This document shows, piece after piece, positions 8,623 through 18,760 of a stretch of DNA of 64,000 nucleotides (positions are counted from its first letter, which is position 1; each line of letters starts with the position of its first letter). A program made the position numbers and the translations under genes. The notes beneath the pieces are model-generated. The model did not search any database. It saw only the letters and a list, made by a program, of their open reading frames with translations, and was not told where the DNA came from. Source of the DNA: Enterovibrio coralii (GTDB lineage Bacteria; Pseudomonadota; Gammaproteobacteria; Enterobacterales; Vibrionaceae); the NCBI RefSeq assembly GCF_001559595.1, contig NZ_LNTY01000049.1, positions 98,321 to 162,320 on the forward strand. Reading direction: 5' to 3'.

Positions 8623-9327
8623 ATGAAAAAAGTAGGTTTGTTTGCGCTGAGCGCGATTTCATTGGGTATGTCAGCGACGGTATCGGCAGAAGAAGCGGGT
8701 CATCGTCAGCATGAAGCACATCAGCATGGCGTGGTTGAATGGCATATCGCGCAAGATGGCGATTTGCTTATGGTAGAGATTACTGCGCCGGGTGCCGATG
8801 TTGTAGGGTTTGAGCACGCACCGGAAAACAAAGAACAAGAACATCTGATCCATGAAGCCGAAGAAACATTGGCTGCTGTGGGTGGTTTGTTTGCAATCAA
8901 TACCTCAGCGGGCTGCAAACTGACAGAACATCATGTCACGCAAACCTTGATGGAAGAACATGATGATCATGATGGGCACGACCATGATGCTCATGGACAT
9001 GACGATCACCATGATGACCACGACAAACATCATGACGACCATGACGATCACGGACACAAAGACAGCCATGATGATCATCACGGTGACCATGACGACCACG
9101 CGGGTCATGACCACCATGACGAGCATGACCATGGCAAAGAATCTTCTCATGGCGAATTCTCTGCGCAATACACCTTTAGCTGTAGCAACCCAGCGGAAAT
9201 CAAAACGGTCACCACCAACTGGTTTGACACCTTTAGCACGACTGAAAAGATCACTGTTCAGGCGTTAACTGACAAAGGTGTGGTTGCTGGCGATCTTTCT
9301 CCTGCAGCACGTTCGTTTAAGTTTTAA
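8623..9327 (+). CDS. zrgA: ZrgA-type periplasmic zinc-binding protein (DUF2796)
   Basis: A 234-residue DUF2796 protein, the periplasmic component of the Zur-regulated zinc uptake system described in Vibrio cholerae as Zrg. A signal peptide ends near residue 22 (SATVSAEE). An N-terminal beta domain contains HRQHEAHQHGVVEWHIA and ITAPGADVVGFEHAP. Residues about 115-182 are an extreme His/Asp repeat (HDDHD, HGHDDHHDD) suited to scavenging zinc, and a C-terminal strand domain with cysteines follows. The ribosome-binding site is GGAG. ATP-binding and permease genes follow directly. A short GGCCTC/GAGGCC hairpin after the stop may attenuate transcription into them. Confidence 0.9.
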   Translation: MKKVGLFALSAISLGMSATVSAEEAGHRQHEAHQHGVVEWHIAQDGDLLMVEITAPGADVVGFEHAPENKEQEHLIHEAEETLAAVGGLFAINTSAGCKLTEHHVTQTLMEEHDDHDGHDHDAHGHDDHHDDHDKHHDDHDDHGHKDSHDDHHGDHDDHAGHDHHDEHDHGKESSHGEFSAQYTFSCSNPAEIKTVTTNWFDTFSTTEKITVQALTDKGVVAGDLSPAARSFKF

Positions 9328-9332
9328 TTGGG

Positions 9333-9349
9333 GGCCTCGTAATGAGGCC
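9333..9349 (+). other. Intra-operon hairpin between zrgA and the ATPase gene
   Basis: GGCCTC / GAGGCC 6-bp stem with loop GTAAT, followed by only three T. It may act as a partial terminator or mRNA-stability element that leaves more zrgA than transporter mRNA. It also argues against translation starting at the ATG at 9342, which overlaps the loop and 3' arm. Confidence 0.45.
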
Positions 9350-9362
9350 TTTGCTTATCTTT

Positions 9363-10058
9363 ATGTTGCATATAGAAAACCTTCAGTTCAGATGGCCAGG
9401 ACAGCAAGACCTGCAAATTGATATAGCGGAATTCTCTGTTGGAAAGGGTGAAAAAGTCTTTCTTAAAGGGGCGAGTGGAAGTGGTAAGTCGACACTGCTG
9501 AGCTTAATTTCAGGTATCAATGCGGCGCAATCTGGTCAACTAAACATCATGGGAACCGATGTCACGGCACTGCGAAATGCTGAGCGTGATGCATTCAGAG
9601 CTGATCATCTGGGTTATATCTTCCAACAGTTTAATTTGTTGCCGTATCTGTCTGTGCTCGACAACGTGACCTTGCCGTGTCGTTTTTCGGGGCATCGCGC
9701 CAAGCAAGTGTCGGACACTGTGGAAGTGGAAGCGAAACGTTTGTTGTTGGGTCTGGCGTTGCCAGAAGATTGTTTGGATAAACCGGTTACCTCGTTAAGT
9801 ATTGGTCAACAACAGCGAGTCGCCGCAGCGAGAGCCTTGATAGGTAAACCCGCGCTGGTGCTTGCAGATGAACCAACATCCGCTCTGGATTACGATTCTC
9901 GAAATACCTTTGTTTCCTTACTGATGAAAGAGTGTGAAAAAGCAGGTGCGGCACTGTTGTTTGTCAGCCATGACCATTCATTGGAATCGCATTTCGACCG
10001 CAGCGTCGCGCTCAGCGAGATCAACGCAGCAAGTGTGGTGGGAGTTGAGGCCGCATGA
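9363..10058 (+). CDS. ABC transporter ATP-binding protein of the zinc (Zrg) operon
   Basis: A 231-residue ABC ATPase of the MacB/LolD type that would power the FtsX-like permease encoded next. The Walker A motif is GASGSGKST and the Q-loop region is YIFQQFNLLPYLSV. Walker B is LVLADEPTSALD and the switch histidine is in FVSHDH. The signature motif reads LSIGQQQR instead of LSGGQQQR, an Ile for Gly replacement. The start at 9363 (MLHIENLQF) is preferred because it matches the family N-terminus; an in-frame ATG at 9342 overlaps a hairpin. The stop overlaps the next start by four bases, implying translational coupling. Confidence 0.88.
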   Translation: MLHIENLQFRWPGQQDLQIDIAEFSVGKGEKVFLKGASGSGKSTLLSLISGINAAQSGQLNIMGTDVTALRNAERDAFRADHLGYIFQQFNLLPYLSVLDNVTLPCRFSGHRAKQVSDTVEVEAKRLLLGLALPEDCLDKPVTSLSIGQQQRVAAARALIGKPALVLADEPTSALDYDSRNTFVSLLMKECEKAGAALLFVSHDHSLESHFDRSVALSEINAASVVGVEAA

Positions 10059-11310
10059 CAATCATGAAACTGGCGATTCAAAGCCTTAAAAACCGCAAAG
10101 CAACGGCGTTGCTGACCGTCTTCACGGTTGCTGTGTCCGTGGCATTATTGATTGGGGTTGAGCGTGTCGCACACAGGCGAAGGACAGCTTCGCGAACACC
10201 ATTTCAGGAACGGATCTCATCGTCGGTGCGCGGGCAGGGCAGGTTAACTTATTGCTCTATTCCGTGTTCCGTATTGGTAATGCCACAAACAATATTGATT
10301 GGCGAAGTGCGGAAGATATCCGAAATCACCCATCGGTCGCGTGGTCGATTCCCATTTCTCTGGGTGACTCTCACCGTGGTTTTCGGGTCGTTGGAACAAC
10401 AGACGAGTACTTTAAGCATTACAAATATGGTCAAAAACAACCGTTAACGTTTTCTGCGGGTAAACCGTTTGAAGGGCTTTTTGACACTGTTATCGGTTCA
10501 GAAGTCGCCAAAAAACTGGGTTACAAACTGGGCGATGAAGTGGTGATAGCGCATGGTTTGGCGGACAGAAAATTCAGTCGCCATGACAACTTACCGTTCG
10601 TCATCACCGGTATTCTTGCGCCTACGGGGACCCCTGTGGATCGCAGTGTTCATGTGTCCTTGCCCGCGATTGAAGCGATTCACATTGGTTGGGAAAGCGG
10701 CGCGAACATGGGTGCCAATATCAAAGCAGAAGACATTGACGTTAGTACGCTTCAACCCAAACAAATAACGGCTGTTCTGGTTGGTCTGAAAAGTCGCATT
10801 CAGACATTTGCCTTGCAGCGAACCATCAATGAATACAAAGCTGAGCCGCTCACGGCCATTATGCCGGGGATTGCACTGCATGAGCTCTGGGGCTTGATGT
10901 CCGTTGCTGAACAAGCACTGCTTGTGGTGTCAGGTTTTGTTGTCGTAGCGGGCTTACTGGGCATGCTTTCAAGCTTGCTGACCAGCTTGAATGAACGACG
11001 CAGAGAAATGGCCATTTTGCGTGCCGTTGGCGCAAGGCCTTTGCATGTCTTCTTGTTGCTCGTCAGTGAAGCATTACTGTTAACGATTTGTGGCATTGTG
11101 GCGGGTGTCGTAGTACTGTTTTTACTCGTTGAAATGGCCGCGCCGTTCGTACTGAGTCAGTACGGGTTGCAGCTTTCTTTTGGCTTACTCACGAGCTACG
11201 AATGGATGTTGCTCGGCATCGTTTTGATTGCTGGCTTCATCGTCGGTTGTGTGCCGGCACTTCGCGCTTATCGCCAGTCACTTTCTGATGGCATGACTAT
11301 ACGGATCTAA
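10055..11310 (+). CDS. FtsX-family ABC permease of the zinc (Zrg) operon (frameshift as sequenced)
   Basis: Repaired length is about 418 residues. An N-terminal membrane helix (TALLTVFTVAVSVALLIGV) leads to a large periplasmic domain. Three C-terminal helices follow, near ALLVVSGFVVVAGLLGMLSSL, VSEALLLTICGIVAGVVVLFLL and WMLLGIVLIAGFIVGCVPALRA. This is the FtsX/MacB layout. A single missing base near 10166-10168 (between GAGCGTGT and CGCACAC) breaks the frame after residue 38. Adding one base joins ALLIGVERV to RTQAKDSFANTISGTDLIVG, which is a natural MacB-like sequence. The start overlaps the ATPase stop. With ZrgA and the ATPase it probably forms the membrane part of a zinc uptake or zinc-protein handling system. 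Confidence 0.85.
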
Positions 11311-11312
11311 TA

Positions 11313-11795
11313 ATGAAGAAGTGGTTTTTATCTCTCATGCTGTGCTTCTCAACAGCAACCTTCGCTGAAGAAGCGTTAACACTGGACTGGCTTGACCTGA
11401 TCCCAGAGAAAGAGCGCAACCAGTTCAATGAGAGAGGCATGCCAATCATTGACCATAACAATGACCAGCCAGCACAAAATCTTGTCGGTAATATTCGCCC
11501 TGAACTGAACAACAGCGAAGTGAAAATTCCGGGCTTTGTTATTCCCTTGGAAGGTGATGCGAACAAGGTGACTGAGTTTTTGTTGGTACCATTCTTCGGT
11601 GCTTGTATTCACGTGCCACCACCGCCACCAAACCAAATCGTTTATGTGAAGTTCGATAAAGGCGCGCCAGTGCAAGACCTTTGGGATGTCGTTTATGTTG
11701 TGGGTACGCTGAAAACGCAAACTGTGTCCCATGAACTGGCACAGGCAGGTTACTTGTTGGAAGGGCTGGAGATACAACCCTACGACGATTATTAA
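11313..11795 (+). CDS. DUF3299 family exported protein, last gene of zinc operon
   Basis: A 160-residue periplasmic protein with a signal peptide (MKKWFLSLMLCFSTATFA). It carries the DUF3299 signature GFVIPLEGD, then VPFFGACIHVPPPPPNQIVYV, in which Cys and His are conserved and could bind metal. DUF3299 genes commonly accompany the ZrgA-ATPase-FtsX set in Vibrionaceae. It begins two bases after the permease stop and ends at a strong terminator, so it closes the Zur-controlled operon. Its biochemical role is unknown. Confidence 0.88.
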   Translation: MKKWFLSLMLCFSTATFAEEALTLDWLDLIPEKERNQFNERGMPIIDHNNDQPAQNLVGNIRPELNNSEVKIPGFVIPLEGDANKVTEFLLVPFFGACIHVPPPPPNQIVYVKFDKGAPVQDLWDVVYVVGTLKTQTVSHELAQAGYLLEGLEIQPYDDY

Positions 11796-11802
11796 GTGAG
11801 AA

Positions 11803-11826
11803 AGCACCCGAAAGGGTGCTTTTTTT
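11803..11826 (+). terminator. Terminator of the zinc operon
   Basis: AGCACCC-GAAA-GGGTGCT stem-loop followed by TTTTTT. It overlaps the stop region of the convergent LysR gene. Confidence 0.92.
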
Positions 11827-12706
11827 ATGGCTCTGGGAACAGGGTATTAAGCTTGGAGTCAATCCATTGCATGACTTTATCCCATCCGCGCGCTTTTCGT
11901 TTAATTGCGCTCAATGTCAGCAGTGGTGGACTGGAAAGCTCGCTGGTGGAAAGCACTTTTAAACTGCCTTCCACCCACTCCATTTGCGCAATATGCTGGG
12001 GAACAAATGCCCAACCCACACCGCGCATCACCATGTTGGATATGTAGAAGTAGCTATCCACATACCAATACCTTGGCGAAATAGGCAATTCGCGCGAGAT
12101 ACCCAAACTGTCTACAATCGCCAGTTGACGGTAATTCACCAAATCGTCTTCCCGCGGGTGCGGGATTTGGGCGAGAGGGTGGTCCTTGGCAGCTATCAAC
12201 ACCTGATTAATGGTGGTTACGTCATACCAATCCAGGGTTTCTTTCATGGGTTTAACGCGAAAGATAAAACCTATGTCAGCGCGCTCGTCTTTCACCCATG
12301 TCGCGATGTCATCTTGAGAGCCGTTGAGAATGGTGAGTTTTAAGTCGGGAAACGTTTCGGCCAACGATTCAAACAAGGTCTCGAAGGTCTGCATCGGTAC
12401 CGCTTCATCCATTGCTACGGTAAAGGCGACTGGGTCACCTTCGGTTACTGCCATTGCGCGTGCATTCATGCGCTGACATTGCTGAAGAATCGCTTTAGCA
12501 TCAATCAGCATCTCCTTGCCTTCTTCGGTCAGCACTGGACGTTTTGCCGTGCGATCAAAGAGCTCAAAGCCCAAATCAATTTCTAGATTTGCAATGGCGG
12601 TGCTAACGCGAGATTGTGCCTTTCCCAATTTTCTTGCCGCGGCAGAAAATGAACCGCTGTCTGCGGCTTCCACAAAGGCTTTTAGCTGTTCTAACGTCCA
12701 TTGCAT
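11825..12706 (-). CDS. LysR family transcriptional regulator
   Basis: A 293-residue LysR protein. The winged helix-turn-helix occupies residues 1-60 (LKAFVEAADSGSFSAAARKLGKAQSRVSTAIANLE). A two-lobe effector-binding domain follows (VAFTVAMDEAVPMQTFETLF through RGVGWAFVPQHIAQ). It is divergent from the MATE exporter at 12803 with about 95 bases between starts. By the usual LysR rule it probably controls that exporter and itself. The ligand is unknown. Confidence 0.9.
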   Translation of the reverse strand: MQWTLEQLKAFVEAADSGSFSAAARKLGKAQSRVSTAIANLEIDLGFELFDRTAKRPVLTEEGKEMLIDAKAILQQCQRMNARAMAVTEGDPVAFTVAMDEAVPMQTFETLFESLAETFPDLKLTILNGSQDDIATWVKDERADIGFIFRVKPMKETLDWYDVTTINQVLIAAKDHPLAQIPHPREDDLVNYRQLAIVDSLGISRELPISPRYWYVDSYFYISNMVMRGVGWAFVPQHIAQMEWVEGSLKVLSTSELSSPPLLTLSAIKRKARGWDKVMQWIDSKLNTLFPEP

Positions 12707-12802
12707 AGTGGTCTAACCTATCCGTTTTGAGGATGATTTTAATCTTTATTCTATCTGATATCTGAAGATAATAGCGCGAGACTTTTCTATGTGACACATT
12801 TT

Positions 12803-14166
12803 ATGCACACCAGTGATTTAAACCCCAATGCTTCAATAACTAAAACGTTCTGGCGTTTCACGATTCCGGCGATTGCCGCGATGATTGTGAACGGCTTGTA
12901 TTACCTTGTCGATGGTATCTTTATCGGCCACTTTGTGGGCGCAGAAGGGCTTGAAGCAATCAACATTGCTTGGCCTGTTATTTCTATCATCGGCGGCGCG
13001 GGTTTGATGATTGGTATGGGCGCAGGCAGCCTGATTTCCATCTACCGCGGTGAAGAAAACATCGTTGCTGCCCGCAATGCAATGACCACAGGGTTGCTGC
13101 TGACCGCTGTCTTTGGCGCGTTGGCTTCTCTGTACATTCTTTTGCTGGGTAAACCTTTGGTGGATCTGCAAGGCGCAACTGGACTGGCTGAAGCTTTGCC
13201 AACGATTACCTGAATGTCTTTATCTTTGGCTCGGTAGCAACCGTCGCCGCATCTGCATTGCCATTTTTGATTCGAAATGACGATAGCCCGATTGTGGCAA
13301 CATCAATGATGGTGGCGGGCGCATTAACCAATATCTTGATGAACTATGTGTTCATCGGCGTGTTTAAGTGGGGTCTAGAGGGTGCTGCAATTGGTACCGT
13401 CGTTGCTCAGCTTATGTCGATTGCAATGGCGTTGGCGTATCTTGCGTCCAAGCACTCTTACCTCTCAATCTTCAAGCATCCGCTTCGCAGCAGTGTAAAT
13501 GACGCCAAACAAACTGTGGTGCTGGGCAGTTCGTCGTTGGCGATGTTCATGTACTACGGGGTGCTTGTCGCTTTCCACAATAAGCTGTTTGTGGAATACG
13601 GCTCAAACGTCAGCGTGGCGGCGTTTGCGATTGTGGGTTACTTGATGACGCTTTACTACGTGGTGGCTGAAGGCATTGCTGAAGGTATGCAACCGCAGGT
13701 GAGCTTCTATCACGGTGCAAAGCAATACAACAACATTGTGAAGGTGGCAAAGCTGGCGACCATGGTGTCTTTAGCTGCAGGTGTACTCTGGCTTGCCGTG
13801 CTAAACCTGTTCCCAGATTTTGTCATTGGTATGTTCAATACTGGCAATGACTCGCTGATCCAAGAAGCAACAACTGGCATCCGCATTCACTTGTCGGCCA
13901 TGTATCTGGATGGCTTGATCATTTTGGCTTCGATGTACTTCTTGTCTGTTGGCAAGGGAGGAACATCACTGGCAATTTCACTGGGTAACATGTTTATTCA
14001 GCTGCCATTCCTTGCGGTATTGCCAAAGCTTTATGGCGTTACTGGGGTATGGATGTCGATGCCGTTGTCGAACGTCGTGTTGGCTTCCATTGTTCTGCCA
14101 ATCATGTGGCGTCATATTCTTAAGCAACGCACGGTTGCCCCGTCGCCAGACTTGGCACCGGCATAA
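12803..14166 (+). CDS. MATE family multidrug/Na+ efflux transporter (frameshift as sequenced)
   Basis: Repaired length is about 454 residues with the twelve-helix pattern of MATE exporters. The first repeat shows FWRFTIPAIAAMIVNGLYYLVDGIFIGHFVG and INIAWPVISIIGGAGLMIGMGAGSLIS. A missing base in the T-run near 13195-13197 breaks the frame; restoring TTTT gives EAFANDYLNVFIFGSVATVAAS, the normal start of the next helix. MATE proteins expel cationic drugs or metabolites using Na+ or H+ gradients. The gene is divergent from a LysR regulator. The start is uncertain: ATG 12803 was chosen over GTG 12791, and neither has a strong ribosome-binding site. Confidence 0.85.
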
Positions 14167-14175
14167 ACGCAATGA

Positions 14176-14203
14176 AAAAGGGGAGCTTTTGCTCCCCTTT
14201 TTA
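14176..14203. terminator. Bidirectional terminator between MATE exporter and chemoreceptor genes
   Basis: AAAAGGGGAGC / GCTCCCCTTTT stem with a T-run on both strands, between two convergent genes. Confidence 0.9.
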
Positions 14204-14207
14204 CTGC

Positions 14208-17113
14208 TTAGAATTCATCCCATTGGATGTCGTCTTCTTCCGGCGGCGGCTCTGCCTTACGCCTTCTTTTCGTTACCGCTTTTTTGGCTGTCTTCGTCGT
14301 TTTGAGCACGGGCGATTTGATGGCTTCAGCCGATTCAGACACGGTGAAGAATTCCATCATGACGCTCATGTCCTGAGACTGGGAGAGCATGCTTTCACCC
14401 GCCGTCGCCGCTTGTTCTACCAAGCCGCGTTTTGTTGGGTCATGGTGTCCATTCTGGCAATGGCGATGTTAACTTGCTCGATGCCTGAGCTTTGTTCTTG
14501 CGCCGCTTCGCTGATTTCGGCCATTTTGATACCGACTTCTTCAACCATGTTGACGATCTCTTGCAGCGTATCGCCAGACTCACTGACGAGTTGCGCACCG
14601 TCTTCCACCTTTTTGTTGGTGTCACGGATAAGCTCTTTAATTTCTTTCGCCGCCTCTGCTGAACGTTGTGCAAGGCTACGTACTTCACCTGCTACCACCG
14701 CAAAGCCACGGCCTTGTTCACCAGCACGTGCGGCTTCGACCGCCGCATTCAACGCGAGCAGGTTGGTCTGGAAGGCGATTTCATCGATAACGCCGATAAT
14801 GTCGGATATCTTATTACTTGCGCCACTGATTTGATCCATTGCGGTAATGGTACGCATAACTACGCTGCCGCCTTCGCGGGCTTTTGAGCGAGCTTCTTCA
14901 CTGAGTTTGTTCGCAAGCACGGCATTTTCCGCGCTTTGTTTAACGGTATCAGTCATGTTTTCCATGCTGACTGCTGTCTCTTGCAGAGAGGTCGCTTGGT
15001 CTTCCGTACGTTGACTGAGATCTCGGTTACCCGACGCGATTTCATTGGAAGAGTTAGCGATGGTGGCTGACGCGCGGCGAATATCACTGATTACCTGAGT
15101 GAGTTTCTCGATGGTCGAGTTGGTGTCGGTTTTGAGCTGACCAAAGCGTCCTGCGTAGCTCTTCTCGATACGCTCAGTCAGATCACCGCCTGCCATTGCC
15201 GCAAGTATACGCTGCACATCGCCAAGGGCTGTGTCTGTGTTGGCAGTGAGCGAGTTGAGGCCTTGCGCAAGGTTAAGCAAGAAGCCTTGTTTGTCTTCAA
15301 GCGAAAGTTGTTTGGAGAAGTCACCACGGGTTGCTGCATCAACAACGGCATCAATCTCACGTTCAATCGCGACCTCAGCGGTTCTGTCTGTCCATTCGAT
15401 GACGGTACCGATTCTGTCTCCATTGTCATCAATGATGGCACTGGCTGCGATAGCCATGATTCGCGTGCCTACTGGCAGTTCGATGTTATGAGTGCCTTGT
15501 AGGTGCTCCAGAATGTGGCGTTGGTGGTTCGGGTTTCTATGGAAGAAATCGATATTCTGCCCGAGGATATTTTCGGGGTCGAAGTGAGGAACCAAGGTCG
15601 CAAAGTCTTCACGCGCATCACGCATCAGTTCTTTGGACGACCGGTTCATGTAGATAATGTCGTAGTTGCGATCCGCAATCATGGTGTTTGTGGAAACATT
15701 ATCGAGAGCTTGTCTTACACGGGCATTCTCTTCAGCCTGAATCTTGGCTTCATGTTCAAGGTCCGCTTTAATGCGTTCTGACTCTTCGATGTTTTCTAAT
15801 GAGGTGTTGGTTGCCTGCTTAATCAGCAGCAAATCCCCGTTATATTCCGATTCAATACGTTTGCTGAAATCGCCTTCTGCAAGGCCTTCCATGACGACGC
15901 GGATCTCTCCGATGGACGCTTGCATACTGTCCATGAGTGTATTGAATGCATCGGCGGATTGACCAATCTCATCTTTGCTTTTCACTTCAACGCGAGTTGA
16001 AAAATCGCCGTTAACCGCAACGTCGCTCAATCGGTCAGTCAGTTCTTGAACTGGCTTAGTCACAGAGCGCGTAACGAGCAACGCAATCACAGAGATAATC
16101 ACCACGCCCGCAACGAGAACGATAAGCACCAAGTCTTTGAGGCTAGCGATGGAGTCAAACGCTTCGGACTCATCGATTTCGGCAATCAACGCCCAGGTGT
16201 TATCGCCAAATTCAATCGGTGTGTAAGCAGAGAGCACTTTGACGCCACGGTAGTCTTCGATGACCTCATACGCGGTTTGTCCGGCCAGCGCTTCTACTGA
16301 TGCATTCGTTATCATTTCGCCTTCTTCTGGATTCTCAAAAGAGGCCAAAACAGAATGGGTTTCGGGAGAAAGGTAGGAATCTGAGCGCATTAAATAATCC
16401 GGCCCCACGAGATAGGTTTCACCGGTTTCTCGCATGCCCGTTCGCTGAAGCATGATGCGATTGATCTCGTCAAAGGAGAGTTCCAGCACCGCAACCGCGA
16501 GCATCTTGCCTGTGAGATCTTTAATTGGGCTTGCGATGAATGCGACGGGCTGATTGTCTTTCACCACATAGCGTTCATAGTCTTGTACCGAGGTTTCTTG
16601 CGAGGCGAGCACTTTGTTAAACACGTTACCAAGCGGACTGTCTTGTAAGTCGCCGGTGTAGAGATTTTGTCCCAAATCACCGTGCTTGTTGGCGGTATAA
16701 ACCACATGGCCCGTGTCAGCTTGAATGATCAGAACGTCGGCGTAGCCATAAACATTAACGTAATCGACCAGGGTGCTTCCGTGTGTGTTCCAGATTTCTT
16801 CGTATTCGTAGGTGTCGGTAATGAATTCGTCAGCCGCGCTAATCTCTTCATCGACGGCATAGAACTGCATTAATTTCTGAATTTGTTTTGCATCTTCACT
16901 GCCTGAGAGAATACGAATGTCGTTAAATGCGCGATTGAAGTAGGTCTCTATCTGGGTTTTCTTTACTTCACGCATGCTGACGAGTTGGGCGAATGCTTGT
17001 TGTTGGAGAGCCCCACTGGTCTTACTGAGTGCTAAATACCCGACGACTAATATCGGCAGGACGCCGATAAATAGAAATATGAGTAATAGTTTTGACTTCA
17101 GTTTTCCAAACAT
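14208..17113 (-). CDS. Methyl-accepting chemotaxis protein with C-terminal tether (frameshift as sequenced)
   Basis: Repaired length is 968 residues. An N-terminal helix ([21 protein letters not shown]) precedes a large Cache-like periplasmic sensor, then a second helix ([20 protein letters not shown]) and a HAMP domain. Next come a PAS-like segment ([21 protein letters not shown]) and HAMP-like repeats ([19 protein letters not shown]). The canonical signalling tip is [16 protein letters not shown] and onward. A missing base in an AAA run near 14422 stops the frame at QQNAAW; restoring it gives [16 protein letters not shown] and a basic linker ending in QWDEF. That ending matches the xWxxF pentapeptide that tethers CheR and CheB. 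The gene lies 85 bases downstream of a solute-binding protein gene on the same strand. Confidence 0.9.
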
Positions 17114-17139
17114 TGTTCACCCTTCCCGTCACGCAGTGA

Positions 17140-17160
17140 GGAAAGGCAAATTGCCTTTCC
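17140..17160 (-). other. Intercistronic hairpin between solute-binding protein and chemoreceptor genes
   Basis: Perfect 8-bp stem GGAAAGGC / GCCTTTCC with loop AAATT and no T-run. It could stabilise or partly terminate the upstream transcript, allowing unequal amounts of the two proteins. Confidence 0.5.
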
Positions 17161-17198
17161 TACATGCAAATGAAAAACAAGTGCTGAGCCTGAGGCCT

Positions 17199-18760
17199 CT
17201 ATTTCACTGACCAGTGGTCAGGAGAAACTTCAATTTCCCACAGTGGCATGTTTGCCATCTTGTAAGGGGAATAACTGACATTTTTATTCACGGCCAATAC
17301 TTTGTTGGGCGTTGGGACAAACAGCATGTACCCACTGTTGTATACGTGTCGCATGATCTTCTCTGATACCGCATCAAATTGAGGCGTACCGACAGATTCT
17401 TGGAACATCTCTTCAATGTACCCGTCCAATTGGCCATCAGGGAAAATAGTGCTCCAATAGTTGTGCGTTCTATAAACCAAGAATGCCGACCAAGGGTGGT
17501 TGTAGTACCAGTCATCATCGCCCCAGACGAGCAAGTCCCACTCTTTGGTGTTCTTTTTCGCGTTGGTGCTGAGCAATTGGCCGAACACTTCTTTTTCGCT
17601 TGAGGTGATATCGAAGTTCAGTTTCACACCCACTTTGCGCAAGTCGCGGTCGATTCCTTTCCATATGTGCATGAAACGGTCTTGCGTAAATACATTGAGT
17701 TCGAGACCGTTTAGCGTTTTCTTCAGATCATCGCGAATCGACTTGGGATCTTGCACTTCCGAGTAGGCTTTGAGGTTTTTCACCACTTTATCTACGCCAG
17801 GGTAGAGCGGTGCGGCGAGCGTGGGGCTGATCTGTCCTTCGCCGTCGTAATATTTGTTCAGCAGGCGACGTTGGTCGATGGCTTTGTTCAATGCAACGCG
17901 CACGTTCTGGTCGAGCAGTTTTTCATTGCCCGTGCGCATATTCATGTGGATGGCGATGTTGTTGGTTGAGGGTGCGGTAACCAGTTTTGCGTAACGTGAA
18001 CTGGTCACTCTGTCTTTTTCTGATACCGGAATCGGCATGATGTCGAGTTGGCCGTCATTGTCCAATGCCATTTCAATCGCTACTTTACTGTCGAGTTCAG
18101 TGTAGACAGTCACGGTTTCGATTTTGGGGTATTCAGGGTTCCAGTAATTCGGGTTTGCAACCAACACGGCTTTCGGTGTTTGGCGATCGCTTCTATGTAA
18201 CCTTCTTTCAGCATGTAAGGCCCCAAGCCGTAAGGCCCAGCTTCAGCCAAATTAGGGCAGGTCGCTTTTCCATTCCAACCAAACTTTTCGAGATAGGGTT
18301 GGGTGTAGAACTGAATCCAAATGGCGTCGTTTAGAAACTGGCCATATTTTTCTTTCAAATGAAATCTGACGGTGTAGTCATCAACTTTTTCCGCGTAATC
18401 AAAAACGGTATCAATTTTGGTGAACAGGAAGGGAGCTTTTTTAAAATATTCCATGTTCAGTAAAACGGCGTCGGCATTAAATGGCGATCCGTCTTGGAAT
18501 TTCACGCCTCGACGCAGATCGAATTCGTACGTCTTGTCATCGATTTTCCGGTGCGACACGGCCATGTCGTATTCCCAGCCTTTTTCGTTATTCGCAGGCT
18601 TTAGGAGTGCGGCATTGATGGAATGGGAAATATAGATATAAGGCAGGCTGGGAATAAAAACTTTTAAATGTGACCCTTCAACGGGTTTAGCGATTGTCCC
18701 CATTGGAACGAACAGGAGCAATGACAGCATCATTCGAAAGAATATTTTCACACCCATCAT
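17199..18760 (-). CDS. Family 5 (oligopeptide/nickel-type) extracellular solute-binding protein (frameshift as sequenced)
   Basis: Repaired length is about 520 residues with a signal peptide (FFRMMLSLLLFVPMGTIAK). It has the SBP_bac_5 pattern: KTYEFDLRRGVKFQDGSPFNADAVLLNMEY, then GPYMLKEGYIE and the hallmark VLVANPNYWNPEYPKIETV. One base is missing near 18190; GAAGCG should probably read GAAGGCG, giving EGDRQTPKAVLVANPNYW. No ABC permease or ATPase gene is next to it. It sits just upstream of a chemoreceptor gene in the same direction, which suggests it may deliver a ligand to that receptor. The start at 18760 has an AAGGT site; the second Met at 18757 is equally possible. Confidence 0.87.

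Noticed and set aside
8950..9140. Short CAT/GAC-rich tandem repeats that look like a repeat array or CRISPR
   Set aside because: They encode the His/Asp-rich zinc-binding segment of ZrgA. Units are irregular and there are no spacers.
8905..9168. Antisense reading frame opposite the ZrgA His-rich region
   Set aside because: It is a Val/Met-rich shadow of the repeat on the coding strand, with no ribosome-binding site or family features.
9342..9362. ATG at 9342 as start of the zinc-operon ATPase
   Set aside because: It overlaps the loop and 3' arm of a hairpin and adds seven residues absent from the family; 9363 fits better.
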